A program made the position numbers and the translations under genes. Of a stretch of 64,000 nucleotides of DNA, positions 45,235-54,958 are shown one piece after another. Every line of letters starts with the position of its first letter. The stretch's first letter is position 1. This DNA is from JALSRK01 sp964461995 (GTDB taxonomy: Bacteria; Acidobacteriota; Terriglobia; Bryobacterales; Bryobacteraceae). The notes under the pieces were generated by a model. That model had not been told where the DNA came from. It ran no database searches and saw only the letters and a list, made by a program, of their open reading frames with translations. The stretch is from positions 27,757-91,756 of the forward strand of contig CAYWXL010000012.1 in assembly GCA_964461995.1 (NCBI GenBank), given 5' to 3'.

Positions 45235-46257
45235 TCAAGCGCCCACGTACTTGGCGTAAAGGCTCCGCGCGAGTCCGACGTCCTGGGTACCTTTGATGAT
45301 GGCCCGGCCGTCGGGGAAAATCGTCATTTCGTAAGGCTCGACGAAAAAACGCAGAGCGAATTCGTTGGCCCTCACGGGACCCAGCGGCTCGAGCCGTCGC
45401 TGCAGATCGCGAAGATCGAGCGGCCGGGTGCGCTCATGAATCTGGACTGCATTCCGGCCGCAAAGGCTGATCGGCGCCCGCCGCCCTCCCTGTAGGTGGG
45501 AGAAATGCCGCCGCCCGCAGGTAGGGCAGTCAGACGTGGCTTCCGGCATCGGAATCTGGCGAATTCGTCCGTTCCAGACGTCGATGGTGGTGATCTGCGG
45601 CTCCCAACCCTGCTCGCGGCCTGCCAAGACGCGAAGCGCCATGCTCACCTGCATGCAAGCGACAGCAGCAGTGACAGTGTTCAGCACTCCAGCCGTTTCA
45701 CAAGTGGGTTGAGCGCCGGAAGGCGGTTCCGGATAGATGCACGTCAAACAAGCGGTTCGTCCCGGCAGCACGGGCATGGCGAGGCCGTAAGAGGCCACAG
45801 CGCCGCCGTAAATCCAGGGCAGGCATTCGCGTACCGCGAAGTCATTGATTAGATAGCGCGTCTCGAAATTGTCAGTGCCGTCAAGGATCAAGTCCACTCC
45901 GCTGAGCAAGTCCACAGCGTTGTCGGGGTTCACGTCGGCGACCACCGGCTCGACGCCTACCTCGGAGTTGACCGCGGCCAGGCGGCGGGCCGCAGCGGGC
46001 GCTTTGGGCATGCCCTCGGCGGCGTCGCGTTCATCGAAGAGCCATTGCCGCTGGAGATTGCTCCATTCGACGTAGTCGCGATCGATGATTCTCAGGAAGC
46101 CGACCCCAGCTCGGACCAGCGCCTCTGCCTGGAGGCTTCCCAAGGCGCCGCAGCCGACGATCGCCACACGGGCGGCGAGCAGCCGCTCCTGTCCTTGTTC
46201 GCCGAGCGGAGCGAAGAGGATTTGACGGGAGTATCGTTGCCGCTGTTCCGGTTTCAT
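45235..46257 (-). CDS. ThiF/MoeB-family adenylyltransferase (E1-like)
   Basis: A 340-residue enzyme that would activate the C-terminus of a ThiS/MoaD-like sulfur carrier with ATP. Motifs are RYSRQILFAPLGEQGQERL, VAIVGCGALGSLQAEAL (ATP site), DYVEWSNLQRQWLFDE (arginine finger), LDGTDNFETRYLINDF, and two CxxC pairs (CLTC, CPTC) for structural zinc. The C-terminal ~70 residues are not a rhodanese and may form a small additional domain. No ThiS or MoaD gene is adjacent, so thiamine versus molybdopterin cannot be decided. ATG 46311 is an alternative start. Confidence 0.87.
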   Translation of the reverse strand: MKPEQRQRYSRQILFAPLGEQGQERLLAARVAIVGCGALGSLQAEALVRAGVGFLRIIDRDYVEWSNLQRQWLFDERDAAEGMPKAPAAARRLAAVNSEVGVEPVVADVNPDNAVDLLSGVDLILDGTDNFETRYLINDFAVRECLPWIYGGAVASYGLAMPVLPGRTACLTCIYPEPPSGAQPTCETAGVLNTVTAAVACMQVSMALRVLAGREQGWEPQITTIDVWNGRIRQIPMPEATSDCPTCGRRHFSHLQGGRRAPISLCGRNAVQIHERTRPLDLRDLQRRLEPLGPVRANEFALRFFVEPYEMTIFPDGRAIIKGTQDVGLARSLYAKYVGA

Positions 46258-46336
46258 GGGAGGCCCGGGGCTACGGACCCGCACCGGGTCATCCGGCGGG
46301 TTTCCCTTCATTTCCAATGGTATCAACCACGCCTGC

Positions 46337-46342
46337 TATGAT
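46337..46342 (+). promoter_or_regulatory. -10-like hexamer upstream of the BamA-like gene
   Basis: TATGAT, 5 nt before GTG 46348 and 8 nt before GTG 46351. No ribosome site is present, so a leaderless GTG start is plausible. Confidence 0.35.
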
Positions 46343-49281
46343 TGCTTGTGGTGGCCAGCGTGGGCGCGAAGCTTTTGTGTTCCGTGGCGGTTCTGGCCAC
46401 CCTGCTAGCGGGGGCGCTGCCAGGCGCTGCCGAAGATTACGAGGGTAAAACGATCGTTCAGATCCTCTTCGACCCTGCCCTTCAACCACTTCCCGACGAC
46501 GAACTGGCGGAGATGTTGCCCCTGAAAGTGGGCGAGCCGCTACGGCTTTCCGCTCTCCGTGACGCTATCGTTCGCCTCTACAACACTGGGCGTTATCGCG
46601 ATATCGCCGCCGACGCCGAACTTTCCGGCGAAGGCGTGATCCTTCGGTTCCTCACGCGCAACACCTGGTTCGTGGGCCGCGTCTCGGTCGAAGGAGTACC
46701 TCCGCCTCCCAACGAGGGCCAGCTCGTGAACGCCACACGTCTCCAGCTCGGCCGGGAATTCTCAGAGGAACTGGCCCGGCAGGCAATCGGCCACCTGGAA
46801 GAGGTGCTGCGCGCCAACGGGTTTTTCGAGCCGAAGGTAGAGCGCTTTGTGGAGTACGAACCGGCCTTTTCACAAGTGAACGTGATTTTCATTGTAGAAC
46901 CCGGCCCGCGAGCCACGCTGGCTCCTCCGATTCTCAAGGGTGCTGATCCAGAGGAAGCGCGGCGCCTCGTGAAAGCCACGCGGTGGGAACGCTTCTGGGT
47001 CTTGCCGGGATGGAAAAAGGCGACGGAACGCCGGGTGCAGAAGGGCCTGGAGCGCATCCGCAAGTACTACCAGGAGAGAAACCGGCTTCTCAGTTCGGTC
47101 TCGCTAGAGGACATGCTTTACGACGGTGAGTCCCACTCGGTGACGCCGGTGTTGCAAGTCAGCCCCGGGCCGAAGATCCATGTCCACACGACCGGCTGGA
47201 AGGTATCGCGAGGGAAGCTCCGGCAATTGGTGCCGATTTTTCAGGAACAAGCAGTCGATCGGGATCTCCTGTCAGAGGGGGCCCGGAACCTAACGCACTT
47301 CTTCCAAGCCAAAGGTTATTTCGACGCGAAGGTAACCTTCGAGAACCATGAAGAGCCGGGCGGCGAGAGAGCCATCGTGTACCATATCGAAACCGGGCCG
47401 CGTTACAAGCTGACGCGGCTCGAAATCCACGGAAACGAGTACTTCGACGAAGCCACCCTCCGGGAACGCATGGCGATCACGCCGGCTACCCGCCTTCGCT
47501 ACCGCAATGGCCGCTTCAGCCAGGCGATGCTCGAGCGTGACCTCGCCGCTATCGCCGCTTTGTACCGGGCCAACGGTTTCCGCGACGTCCAGGTCTCCGC
47601 TCGGACAGAGGCCAGTCCTGACAACGAGTTAGCGGTGGTGGTGGAGATCCGTGAGGGGCCGCAGTGGCGGGTGGCGGAACTCGAGCTGGAGGGCGTGAGC
47701 GCCGCCAATCGGGAGGACGTGGAGCTGCTCATGAACACGATTCCCGGGCAGCCTTTCAGCGAGGCGGCGATGGCGGCCGATCGCGACAACGTCCTTTCGT
47801 ACTACTACGACAACGGTTATCTGAACGCCCGCTTCGACTGGGCGGCTGAGCCGGATCCCGAAAGCCATTCCGTCCGCGTACGGGTAACAATCGATGAGGG
47901 TCCGCGGCGCTACGTGCGCGCCTCCCTGATTGGAGGGCTCAAAGACACCCGTCCGAGCCTCGTCTACAACCGCATCCTGCTGCATCCGGGCGAGCCGCTG
48001 TCTCAAAGCTTAATGGTCGAAACCCAGCGGCGGCTGTACGATTTGGGTATCTTCGCACGCGTCGATCAAGCCATCCAGAATCCCGACGGCGATGAACCCC
48101 GGAAGTACCTGGTCCACCAGTTCGAGGAAGCCAGGCGTTACTCGGTAAATCTAGGTCTCGGCGCCCAGATCGCGCGCATCGGCGGCGGCGGGTTCACCGA
48201 CTTCGACAATCCGGCCGGCACCGCCGGTTTCAGCCCTCGGATTTCCGTCGGTGTGACGCGCGCCAACATGTTCGGCGCCGGGCACACAGCGGGTCTACAG
48301 GCCCGGGCATCGAGCACCCGGCGCCGCGCACTGTTCAATTACTTTGCGCCACAGTTCAAAGGCAACGAACGCTACAACGTGACGGTGAGCGGGCTGTACG
48401 ACTTCTCCCGCGACATCAATACATTCGAGAGCACGCGTTGGGAGGGCTCCCTTCAGTTCGGCCATCGCACTTCCCGAGCCAACTCGTTCCGCTACCGCTT
48501 CACGTACCGCCGCGTGGGCCTCGCCAATGTCCGGATCTCGCCCGACCTGATTCCAATCTTTGCCCAGCCTGTCCGGGTCGGACTCGTCGCCGTCGACTTT
48601 ATCCAAGACAAGCGCGACGACCCGCTGAATTCCACCCGAGGCTTCTACAACGCACTGGAAACAGCGGTCGCCACTAGAGTTCTGGGCTCGGAAACCAACT
48701 ACGTACGGATCACCGGCCGGAACTCGAGTTATCACCGACTGGCCCGGGACATCATCCTGGCCCGATCAGTCACGATCGGGTGGCTGGGCAACGCGGCCTC
48801 GGACCGAATAGCTAACCCGATCCCCTTGTCGGAGCGTATCTTCTCCGGCGGCGCCAGCTCGCACCGCGGCTTCCCGGACAACCAAGCTGGCCCCCGAGAC
48901 CTCGAGACCGGTTTTCCGTTGGGCGGCCAAGCGGTGTTCATGCACAACCTCGAGCTACGATTCCCGCTCATCGGCGACACTGTAGGTGGAGTGCTCTTTC
49001 ACGACGCCGGCAATGTCTATTCTTCGTTCGGGAATATCTCGTTCCGGTTTCATCAGCGCGACAAGACCGATTTCGACTATATGGTCCACGCCTTCGGATT
49101 CGGCATCCGCTACCGGACGCCGATCGGCCCGATCCGGTTGGATCTTGCTTACGTGCCGAACTCCCCGCGGTTCTTCGGGTTCCGCGGCAGCCTGGACGAT
49201 TTGATCGGAGGCGGCGGAGAAAAGGTAGATCAACGAATTAGCCGCTTCCAGTTCTTCTTCTCGATCGGCCAAACTTTCTAA
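46342..49281 (+). CDS. BamA/TamA-family outer-membrane assembly protein (Omp85)
   Basis: A 979-residue protein. A signal peptide ends near LPGAAED, then comes a long periplasmic region (to ~600) with five or six POTRA-type modules, for example IVQILFDPALQPLPDDEL, YKLTRLEIHGNEYFDEATLR and QWRVAELELEGVSAANRED. The C-terminal Omp85 barrel has SLNLGL-like openings and the L6 motif region FSGGASSHRGFPDNQAG, ending in FFFSIGQTF. TamA has three POTRA domains, so the domain count is closer to BamA, but the operon with a TamB gene suggests a TamA role. The start is ambiguous: TTG 46342, GTG 46348, 46351 or 46360. Confidence 0.9.
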   Translation: MLVVASVGAKLLCSVAVLATLLAGALPGAAEDYEGKTIVQILFDPALQPLPDDELAEMLPLKVGEPLRLSALRDAIVRLYNTGRYRDIAADAELSGEGVILRFLTRNTWFVGRVSVEGVPPPPNEGQLVNATRLQLGREFSEELARQAIGHLEEVLRANGFFEPKVERFVEYEPAFSQVNVIFIVEPGPRATLAPPILKGADPEEARRLVKATRWERFWVLPGWKKATERRVQKGLERIRKYYQERNRLLSSVSLEDMLYDGESHSVTPVLQVSPGPKIHVHTTGWKVSRGKLRQLVPIFQEQAVDRDLLSEGARNLTHFFQAKGYFDAKVTFENHEEPGGERAIVYHIETGPRYKLTRLEIHGNEYFDEATLRERMAITPATRLRYRNGRFSQAMLERDLAAIAALYRANGFRDVQVSARTEASPDNELAVVVEIREGPQWRVAELELEGVSAANREDVELLMNTIPGQPFSEAAMAADRDNVLSYYYDNGYLNARFDWAAEPDPESHSVRVRVTIDEGPRRYVRASLIGGLKDTRPSLVYNRILLHPGEPLSQSLMVETQRRLYDLGIFARVDQAIQNPDGDEPRKYLVHQFEEARRYSVNLGLGAQIARIGGGGFTDFDNPAGTAGFSPRISVGVTRANMFGAGHTAGLQARASSTRRRALFNYFAPQFKGNERYNVTVSGLYDFSRDINTFESTRWEGSLQFGHRTSRANSFRYRFTYRRVGLANVRISPDLIPIFAQPVRVGLVAVDFIQDKRDDPLNSTRGFYNALETAVATRVLGSETNYVRITGRNSSYHRLARDIILARSVTIGWLGNAASDRIANPIPLSERIFSGGASSHRGFPDNQAGPRDLETGFPLGGQAVFMHNLELRFPLIGDTVGGVLFHDAGNVYSSFGNISFRFHQRDKTDFDYMVHAFGFGIRYRTPIGPIRLDLAYVPNSPRFFGFRGSLDDLIGGGGEKVDQRISRFQFFFSIGQTF

Positions 49282-49931
49282 TGAGACGTTTGATCCAACT
49301 CGGTCTGGCGTTGATCGCTGGAATCTCGGTGCGGGGCGAAATCATCGACCGCATCGCGGTAACGGTAGACCGCGTGGTGATCACCGAGAGCGACATCCTG
49401 ACCCATCTGCGCGTGGCCGCATTCCTGAACAACGAGCCGCTCAGGATCACTGCGGAAACCAAACGGAAAGCGGCGGAACAGATGGTGGACCAGGTGCTCG
49501 TTCGCCGCGAAATGGAGATCAGCCGGTACCCGGCGCCCACGCCCGCCGACGTCGAGCCGTTGCTAGCGAGCGTCCTCGAACAGCGTTCGCTGGACCGGGA
49601 GAAGTTGCCGGATGCGCTTGCAGCTTATGGGCTTAGGGAACAGGATCTGCGCGAGAGCCTGCTGCTTCAGCTCACGGTGTTGCGGTTTATCGAGTACCGG
49701 TTCCGGCCCGGCGTAGCGGTGTCAGACGAAGAGATTGAAGCGTACTACCGGACCGAGTTCCTGCCAAACTGGGAGTTGAACAACGACGCACCGGCGCCGG
49801 ACCTTGAAGACGTGCGGGACGACATTGAAGAAGTCCTCATCGAACGGCATGTGGACGCGGCCCTCGACCGTTGGTTGGCGGAAGCGAGAAAGCAGGCCAG
49901 CATCGACTACCGTAAAGAGGCGTTCCAATGA
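49281..49931 (+). CDS. SurA-N-like periplasmic chaperone without PPIase domain
   Basis: A 216-residue exported protein (signal RRLIQLGLALIAGISVRGE). The following IIDRIAVTVDRVVITESDIL resembles the SurA N-terminal chaperone domain. The remainder is helical (AAEQMVDQVLVRREMEI, a segment near VSDEEIEAYY and a final C-terminal helix). Parvulin PPIase signatures are missing, and the length leaves no room for one. It overlaps the BamA-like gene by 1 nt and the TamB gene by ATGA, so the three are translationally coupled and probably handle outer-membrane proteins together. Confidence 0.82.
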   Translation: MRRLIQLGLALIAGISVRGEIIDRIAVTVDRVVITESDILTHLRVAAFLNNEPLRITAETKRKAAEQMVDQVLVRREMEISRYPAPTPADVEPLLASVLEQRSLDREKLPDALAAYGLREQDLRESLLLQLTVLRFIEYRFRPGVAVSDEEIEAYYRTEFLPNWELNNDAPAPDLEDVRDDIEEVLIERHVDAALDRWLAEARKQASIDYRKEAFQ

Positions 49932-52900
49932 ACCGACTGACGAGGTACCTGCGGTGGATCGCGGCCGGGATTGCATTCCTTGTCGGGGTGCTCATCGTCG
50001 CCGCCGCGGTGGTGCTGCCGTCGGATTGGTTCCGGGAACAGGTCCGGCTCCGGATCATACAGGAAGCCGAAAAAGCCACTGGCGGACGGGCTGAACTCGA
50101 AGCCTTCGACTTCGACTGGCGCCACCTGCGGGCCGAAGCGCGAAACTTCGTCCTTCACGGCACCGAGCCCCCTGAAGAAGAGCCGCTGTTCCGCGTGGAC
50201 CGGATTGTCGTGGGGCTGAAGGTCGTCTCCATCTTCCGGCGGGACATCGACATTGCATTGCTCGAACTGGATCGACCCGTGTTGTGGGTCCGAAAGGACG
50301 ACACCGGCCGTTCCAACCTGCCACGCCCTCCAGCCACTCGCCCCCCTGAGAAGAGGCGCGACCTGCTGCAGCCCATCGTGAGGCTTGCGGTCCGTGAGTT
50401 CCGCCTGAAAGAAGGGACTTGGCGATACGGCGGGCGCAGCGGCGTCGCGGACTTCCAGGCGCAGGATCTCGAAACTCGCGCCGACTACGATCCACAGTTG
50501 CCCGGCTACCGGGTGCAAGCAACCTGGCGGCAGATGGTTTTGCGCGCGCCGGCAAGCATCCCGTTGGCTTTCGATGCAAATGTCTCGCTGGCCGTTGGCC
50601 CTGACCGGATTCGGGTCGAACGGACCGTCTTCCGCACCCGCGAATCAGCGATCGAGGCCAGCGGCGAGCTTACGGTGGGCGAGGAAGCACGAGGAAGGCT
50701 GGAAATCCGCTCGGCAATCGCTTTAGCGGAAATCGTCGAGCCACTCGGCCTGCCGATCGGGCCGGTGGGGCGGGTCGAATTCGCCGGCGTTGGTGCGTGG
50801 TCGCCGGAAGAACCTTTCACTGTGCAGGGGGACTTCACCGCGGCAGGGATTGCGGTCCGGAACCGGCGAGTGGATCTGTCCGGGATTCAGAGCCGAGGCC
50901 GCGTCGTGGCGACGGCGAGCGAGATCCGCGTCGAACCGCTTCGGGTCGAGCTGCTGGACGGCAGTTTCCGGGGAAAGGCGGTGGTGCAGCGGTTCCGGGA
51001 GTTCAAAGTCGAGGGCTCGATCGCCGGGCTGACGCTACGAAGAATCCTGCCCCGCGTCCACGTGCCCGCAGGCGAATGGAACGCGGTCTTGTCTGGGGAC
51101 GTGGAAGCCCACGGGCAGTTCACGGGATCAGTGGCCGGACTCGCGCGCTTGGCGCTCACACCCATAGGACAAGCGGGTATCCCGGTCCAGGGACATGTCG
51201 CAACGGCTTTTGACTCCGGAGCCGGAAATGTGACCTTCGAGCCCTCGGAAGTGAACGCGGGATCAAGCCGCGTGGCCTTTGCGGGCTCGCTCCGCGATGG
51301 CCTCGAAGTAAGCGTGTTCAGCGAAAACCTGACGGAGTTGCTCCCCGGATTCGCTTTCTTCGGCCTGGAGGCGCCCGACCCGTTCCCGGTCAGTCTCGAC
51401 GGAGGCGTTTTGCAGTTCGCGGGCCTTGTGTCGGGCGCCCTGCAGGATCCGAGGATTGCTGGACACCTGGCCTTGGGCCCATTCCTGTACCGAGGGAGAC
51501 GCGTCGAGCACGGGGCGATGGACTTCGATGTCTCCTCCCAGCACCTTCGTTTGCGGCGTCTTACTGTGCGTCACCGCAAGACCGAACTACGAGGCGACCT
51601 CGAGCTGGAACTCGACGGCTGGCGACCGATGCCGGAAGCGAAACTTAGGGGAGAATTCAGCATCGAACGGGGCTCCATCGCCGACGCTTTGGACGCCGCG
51701 GCCGTGGACCAGCCCGTCGAGGGCCAACTGGCTCTGACAGCCGGGCTGAACGGAACATTCGCTGAACCAGTAATCATCGCACGGGTGACGGCGCGCGAGG
51801 TAACTGCCTATGGCGAGCGTTTCGACTCGGTGGCCGCCAACGTACGCCTCACGCGCCGCGGTTTGTTGGTCGAGAACGCCTCCGTGCGGGCTGGCGCCGG
51901 ACGAGTCACCTTCCAGGGCACCTACGAAGCCGAGACGGACGATTGGCGTGACGGACGGCTGCAATGGGAGATCCTGGCGCGTGGGCTCCGTCTGCACCAA
52001 TTCCGCCGAGTCCGGGAGCTCCGCGAGGGGCTGGACGCAAGTCTTCGAGGATCGATGAGCGGTACCTTGGAGCTCCACCGCACCACCGCGCGGCTGGCCG
52101 CCCTGAACGGCGAGCTGCGGCTCGGAAAGCTTGTGCTCAGGGACCGGTCACTGGGCGACGCCGCCCTGACCGCGCGTACGACACGGAACATCCTTGTCAT
52201 CGAGGCCTCCGCCTCCCTCAAAGAAGCCCGCATCCAGGCCAACGCGCAGTGGAATCTCGCCCGGGAGTCTTTCGGACTGGGGCAAGTAGACTTCCGGAAC
52301 CTCACGCTGGCCGCTCTTCAAGACATCGGGCTTTTCGGCGGACCGGGAACCAATCTTTATATGAAAGGTTCCATGGACGGCGAGATCGGTTTCGTGGGAC
52401 CGATATTGCAGCCGTCGAAGTGGCGGGGCATCGCCAAGATCACGCGGATCGAGCTCACGCCGGTGGCCCCAAACCGAACGAGCGACCGTGACCTCACCCT
52501 CCGGAATGCAGGGTCGCTGATTTTCACGATCGAGCCTGCCCGGATCGCTATCCAAACGGCCCGTCTGGTTTCGCCCGATACCGATCTGAGGCTTTCCGGC
52601 ACGCTCTCTTACCTGCGCCGGAATCCCTGGAACCTCCGCCTCCAGGGCTCCCTTGACCTGTCGATGCTCACGGCATTCCGCGAAGACCTCGTAGCCGAAG
52701 GGCGTTCCACGGTGGATGCATGGGTGCGGGGCTCCCTGTTACACCCCCAAATCAACGGCCGGCTCGAGTTCGAGAACGGTGCGTTCCGCCTCCGCGACCT
52801 GCCAAATGGGCTCGAGCAGGTCAACGGCGCGATCCTGTTCAACCGGACGCGGGCGACCTTCGAGAAGTTCACCTCGAAGACAGGCGGCGGCGAGCTGCGA

Positions 52901-53917
52901 CTCTCGGGTTTCATCGGTTTCGGCGGCGAAGATTGGGTTTACCGCCTTCATGCTCAGGCGCAAAAGGTGCGGATCCGTTATCCGGAAGGCGTCAGCATGG
53001 TCGTCGATGCCGAACTCGACCTCACCGGCACCGCCACGCGGAGTTTGCTTTCCGGGGACGTCGAAGTGCGCCGGGCGGCTTTCAACCCGGGCTCGGACAT
53101 CGGGAGCATTTTGTCGCGGCCACGGACCGGGGCGCCGGTGGCGGCAGTTTCCAATCCGTTTCTGCGCGGTATGCAGTTCGACGTGCGGATCCTCACGGCG
53201 GCGGATGCCGAGTTCGTCACCTCGCTGACGCGAGACATCGAGGTGGAAGCCGAGCTGCGCCTGCGCGGCACGATCGTCAGGCCCGTGCTGCTCGGCCGCG
53301 TCGGCATTAACCGGGGGGAAATCCAGTTCTTCGGGAATCGGTACACGATCGTCCGCGGCGAGATCCAGTTTTTCAATCCAGTCAAGATCGAGCCGGTGAT
53401 CGCCATGGATCTCGAAACCCGCATCCGCGGCTACACTGTAATGATGAATTTTTCCGGCCCCCTCGACAAGCTCAACTTCTCTTACCGGTCCGACCCGCCC
53501 TTGCAATCCCAGGAGATCATCGCTTTGCTGACTGTGGGGCGCGCACCAACCTACACCGGCTCCCCGACTGCTTCCTCGCCTTCCGGGACCGGCTACTTCC
53601 AAGCCGGGGGCAGCAGTTTCCTGGGGCACGCTCTGACGGCTCCGGTCTCGAACCGCCTGCAGCGCTTCTTCGGCGTGAGCCGGATCAAGATCGATCCGCA
53701 GCTCACGGGCGTGGACAATACGCCCGAGACGCATGTCACCATCGAGCAGCAGATTTCCCGTGAGATCACGCTGACCTACGTCACGAACTTGACCCGGACG
53801 CAGCAGCAGATCGTTCGCATCGAGTGGAACTTCCACCCGAATTGGTCGTTCTTCGCTGTACGCGACTCGAACGGCGTTTTCGGCGTGGATTTCGTCTATC
53901 GCCGCCGGTTCCGGTGA
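49928..53917 (+). CDS. tamB: TamB-like inner-membrane-anchored translocation/assembly protein
   Basis: A 1329-residue protein with one N-terminal TM helix (IAAGIAFLVGVLIVAAAVVL), a very long repetitive beta-strand region predicted to form the AsmA/TamB groove spanning the periplasm, and a C-terminal DUF490 domain. Characteristic parts are RGEIQFFGNRYTIVRGEIQF, SDPPLQSQEIIALLTVGRAP and the end VRDSNGVFGVDFVYRRRFR. TamB works with an Omp85 partner in outer-membrane protein insertion, and AsmA-like proteins are implicated in phospholipid transport. Direct coupling to the BamA-like and SurA-like genes supports a single complex. Confidence 0.92.
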   Translation: MNRLTRYLRWIAAGIAFLVGVLIVAAAVVLPSDWFREQVRLRIIQEAEKATGGRAELEAFDFDWRHLRAEARNFVLHGTEPPEEEPLFRVDRIVVGLKVVSIFRRDIDIALLELDRPVLWVRKDDTGRSNLPRPPATRPPEKRRDLLQPIVRLAVREFRLKEGTWRYGGRSGVADFQAQDLETRADYDPQLPGYRVQATWRQMVLRAPASIPLAFDANVSLAVGPDRIRVERTVFRTRESAIEASGELTVGEEARGRLEIRSAIALAEIVEPLGLPIGPVGRVEFAGVGAWSPEEPFTVQGDFTAAGIAVRNRRVDLSGIQSRGRVVATASEIRVEPLRVELLDGSFRGKAVVQRFREFKVEGSIAGLTLRRILPRVHVPAGEWNAVLSGDVEAHGQFTGSVAGLARLALTPIGQAGIPVQGHVATAFDSGAGNVTFEPSEVNAGSSRVAFAGSLRDGLEVSVFSENLTELLPGFAFFGLEAPDPFPVSLDGGVLQFAGLVSGALQDPRIAGHLALGPFLYRGRRVEHGAMDFDVSSQHLRLRRLTVRHRKTELRGDLELELDGWRPMPEAKLRGEFSIERGSIADALDAAAVDQPVEGQLALTAGLNGTFAEPVIIARVTAREVTAYGERFDSVAANVRLTRRGLLVENASVRAGAGRVTFQGTYEAETDDWRDGRLQWEILARGLRLHQFRRVRELREGLDASLRGSMSGTLELHRTTARLAALNGELRLGKLVLRDRSLGDAALTARTTRNILVIEASASLKEARIQANAQWNLARESFGLGQVDFRNLTLAALQDIGLFGGPGTNLYMKGSMDGEIGFVGPILQPSKWRGIAKITRIELTPVAPNRTSDRDLTLRNAGSLIFTIEPARIAIQTARLVSPDTDLRLSGTLSYLRRNPWNLRLQGSLDLSMLTAFREDLVAEGRSTVDAWVRGSLLHPQINGRLEFENGAFRLRDLPNGLEQVNGAILFNRTRATFEKFTSKTGGGELRLSGFIGFGGEDWVYRLHAQAQKVRIRYPEGVSMVVDAELDLTGTATRSLLSGDVEVRRAAFNPGSDIGSILSRPRTGAPVAAVSNPFLRGMQFDVRILTAADAEFVTSLTRDIEVEAELRLRGTIVRPVLLGRVGINRGEIQFFGNRYTIVRGEIQFFNPVKIEPVIAMDLETRIRGYTVMMNFSGPLDKLNFSYRSDPPLQSQEIIALLTVGRAPTYTGSPTASSPSGTGYFQAGGSSFLGHALTAPVSNRLQRFFGVSRIKIDPQLTGVDNTPETHVTIEQQISREITLTYVTNLTRTQQQIVRIEWNFHPNWSFFAVRDSNGVFGVDFVYRRRFR

Positions 53918-53967
53918 CATTGAGCCGTTTCCGGTCCTGTTTCTAGCAACGATGTCGGGATCGGAGC

Positions 53968-53973
53968 CACAAT
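53968..53973 (+). promoter_or_regulatory. -10-like hexamer of pcm (leaderless start)
   Basis: CACAAT followed by exactly 7 nt and the GTG start of pcm. No convincing -35 was found. Confidence 0.3.
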
Positions 53974-53980
53974 AGATGAG

Positions 53981-54643
53981 GTGACGCAAGCGACGACCGA
54001 CTGGGAGACACAGCGCCTGCAGATGGTCGAGCAGCAGCTCCGGCGGCGCGGGATCCACGATGAACGCGTCCTCGAAGCGATGGCGAAGATCCCGCGAGAG
54101 CAATTCCTGCCGGAGAAGGTCCGTCCCTGGGCGTATGCCGACGAACCCCTTTCCATCGGGTACGGACAAACGATTTCTCAACCGTACATGACCGCCCTGA
54201 TGGCCCAGGCGCTCGAGTTGAAAGGCGCCGAAAAAGTGCTTGAGGTCGGGACGGGGTGCGGCTATGCGGCCGCGGTGCTGGCGAACCTCGCCGCCAAGGT
54301 GATCACGATCGAGATCGTCCGTGAGCTGGCCGACACGGCAAGACGTAATCTGGAGGCCGTCGGCCTAGCTGACAAGGTGATGGTGGTGACCGGCGACGGC
54401 TCGCGGGGCTATCCGGATATGGCACCGTACGACGCGATTTCGGTCGCCGCGGCGGCTCCGAACATCCCCCCGGCGCTGGTGGACCAGCTGAAGGATCCTG
54501 GCCGCTTGGTCATTCCCGTTGGCTCGCTTTCCGAGCAGGAGCTCGTGGTGCTGACCAAGTCCGGCGGCAAGACCAAAACGCGCGTGGCGGCGCTATGCCG
54601 GTTCGTACCGTTGCGCGGCGGCGAGGGGTGGAGTCTGCATTGA
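53981..54643 (+). CDS. pcm: protein-L-isoaspartate O-methyltransferase
   Basis: Repairs isoaspartyl residues in aged proteins by SAM-dependent methylation. The 220-residue product has MVEQQLRRRGIHDERVLEAM, IPREQFLP, YADEPLSIGYGQTISQPYM, the SAM motif VLEVGTGCGYAAAVLA and VTGDGSRGYPDMAPYDAISV. The start is GTG 53981, without a ribosome site. Its TGA overlaps the TTG start of the following small gene. Confidence 0.95.
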   Translation: MTQATTDWETQRLQMVEQQLRRRGIHDERVLEAMAKIPREQFLPEKVRPWAYADEPLSIGYGQTISQPYMTALMAQALELKGAEKVLEVGTGCGYAAAVLANLAAKVITIEIVRELADTARRNLEAVGLADKVMVVTGDGSRGYPDMAPYDAISVAAAAPNIPPALVDQLKDPGRLVIPVGSLSEQELVVLTKSGGKTKTRVAALCRFVPLRGGEGWSLH

Positions 54644-54942
54644 AGCTAAGGGCCGCCAAAGGCAAGCTGAAGGTCGAACACCGGATCATCGATGGTCTGC
54701 GGGAGGTTCTGGAACGCCTCATCGCGAACCGGCCGGAGATCCGCGCAGTGATTCCGGGCGTGATCCGCAAGGTGCGCGATGCGAAGGGGCCGGTCAAGAT
54801 CCGCGTCACCGTCCCCACGACCAACGGCTGGAAGGCGATTGCGTTGTCGGCGGGCGAACGGCAGGAACTGTTCATCAGCACCCAATTGACGAAAGAAGAG
54901 CTGGAGAGCGCGATCGCGGAGACTCTCAGCCAGAAGAGGTGA
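54640..54942 (+). CDS. DUF2103-like small protein
   Basis: A 100-residue protein with KGKLKVEHRIIDGLREVLER, IRAVIPGVIRKV and FISTQLTKEELESAIAETL, resembling the DUF2103 family, which is described as putatively metal-binding. No conserved cysteines are present, and only one histidine is. TTG 54640 overlaps the pcm stop (TTGA), and GGAG lies a few bases upstream. GTG 54628 is an alternative. Co-translation with pcm is likely; the function is unknown. Confidence 0.72.
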   Translation: MKLRAAKGKLKVEHRIIDGLREVLERLIANRPEIRAVIPGVIRKVRDAKGPVKIRVTVPTTNGWKAIALSAGERQELFISTQLTKEELESAIAETLSQKR

Positions 54943-54958
54943 CCGACCCCGGGGCGGA

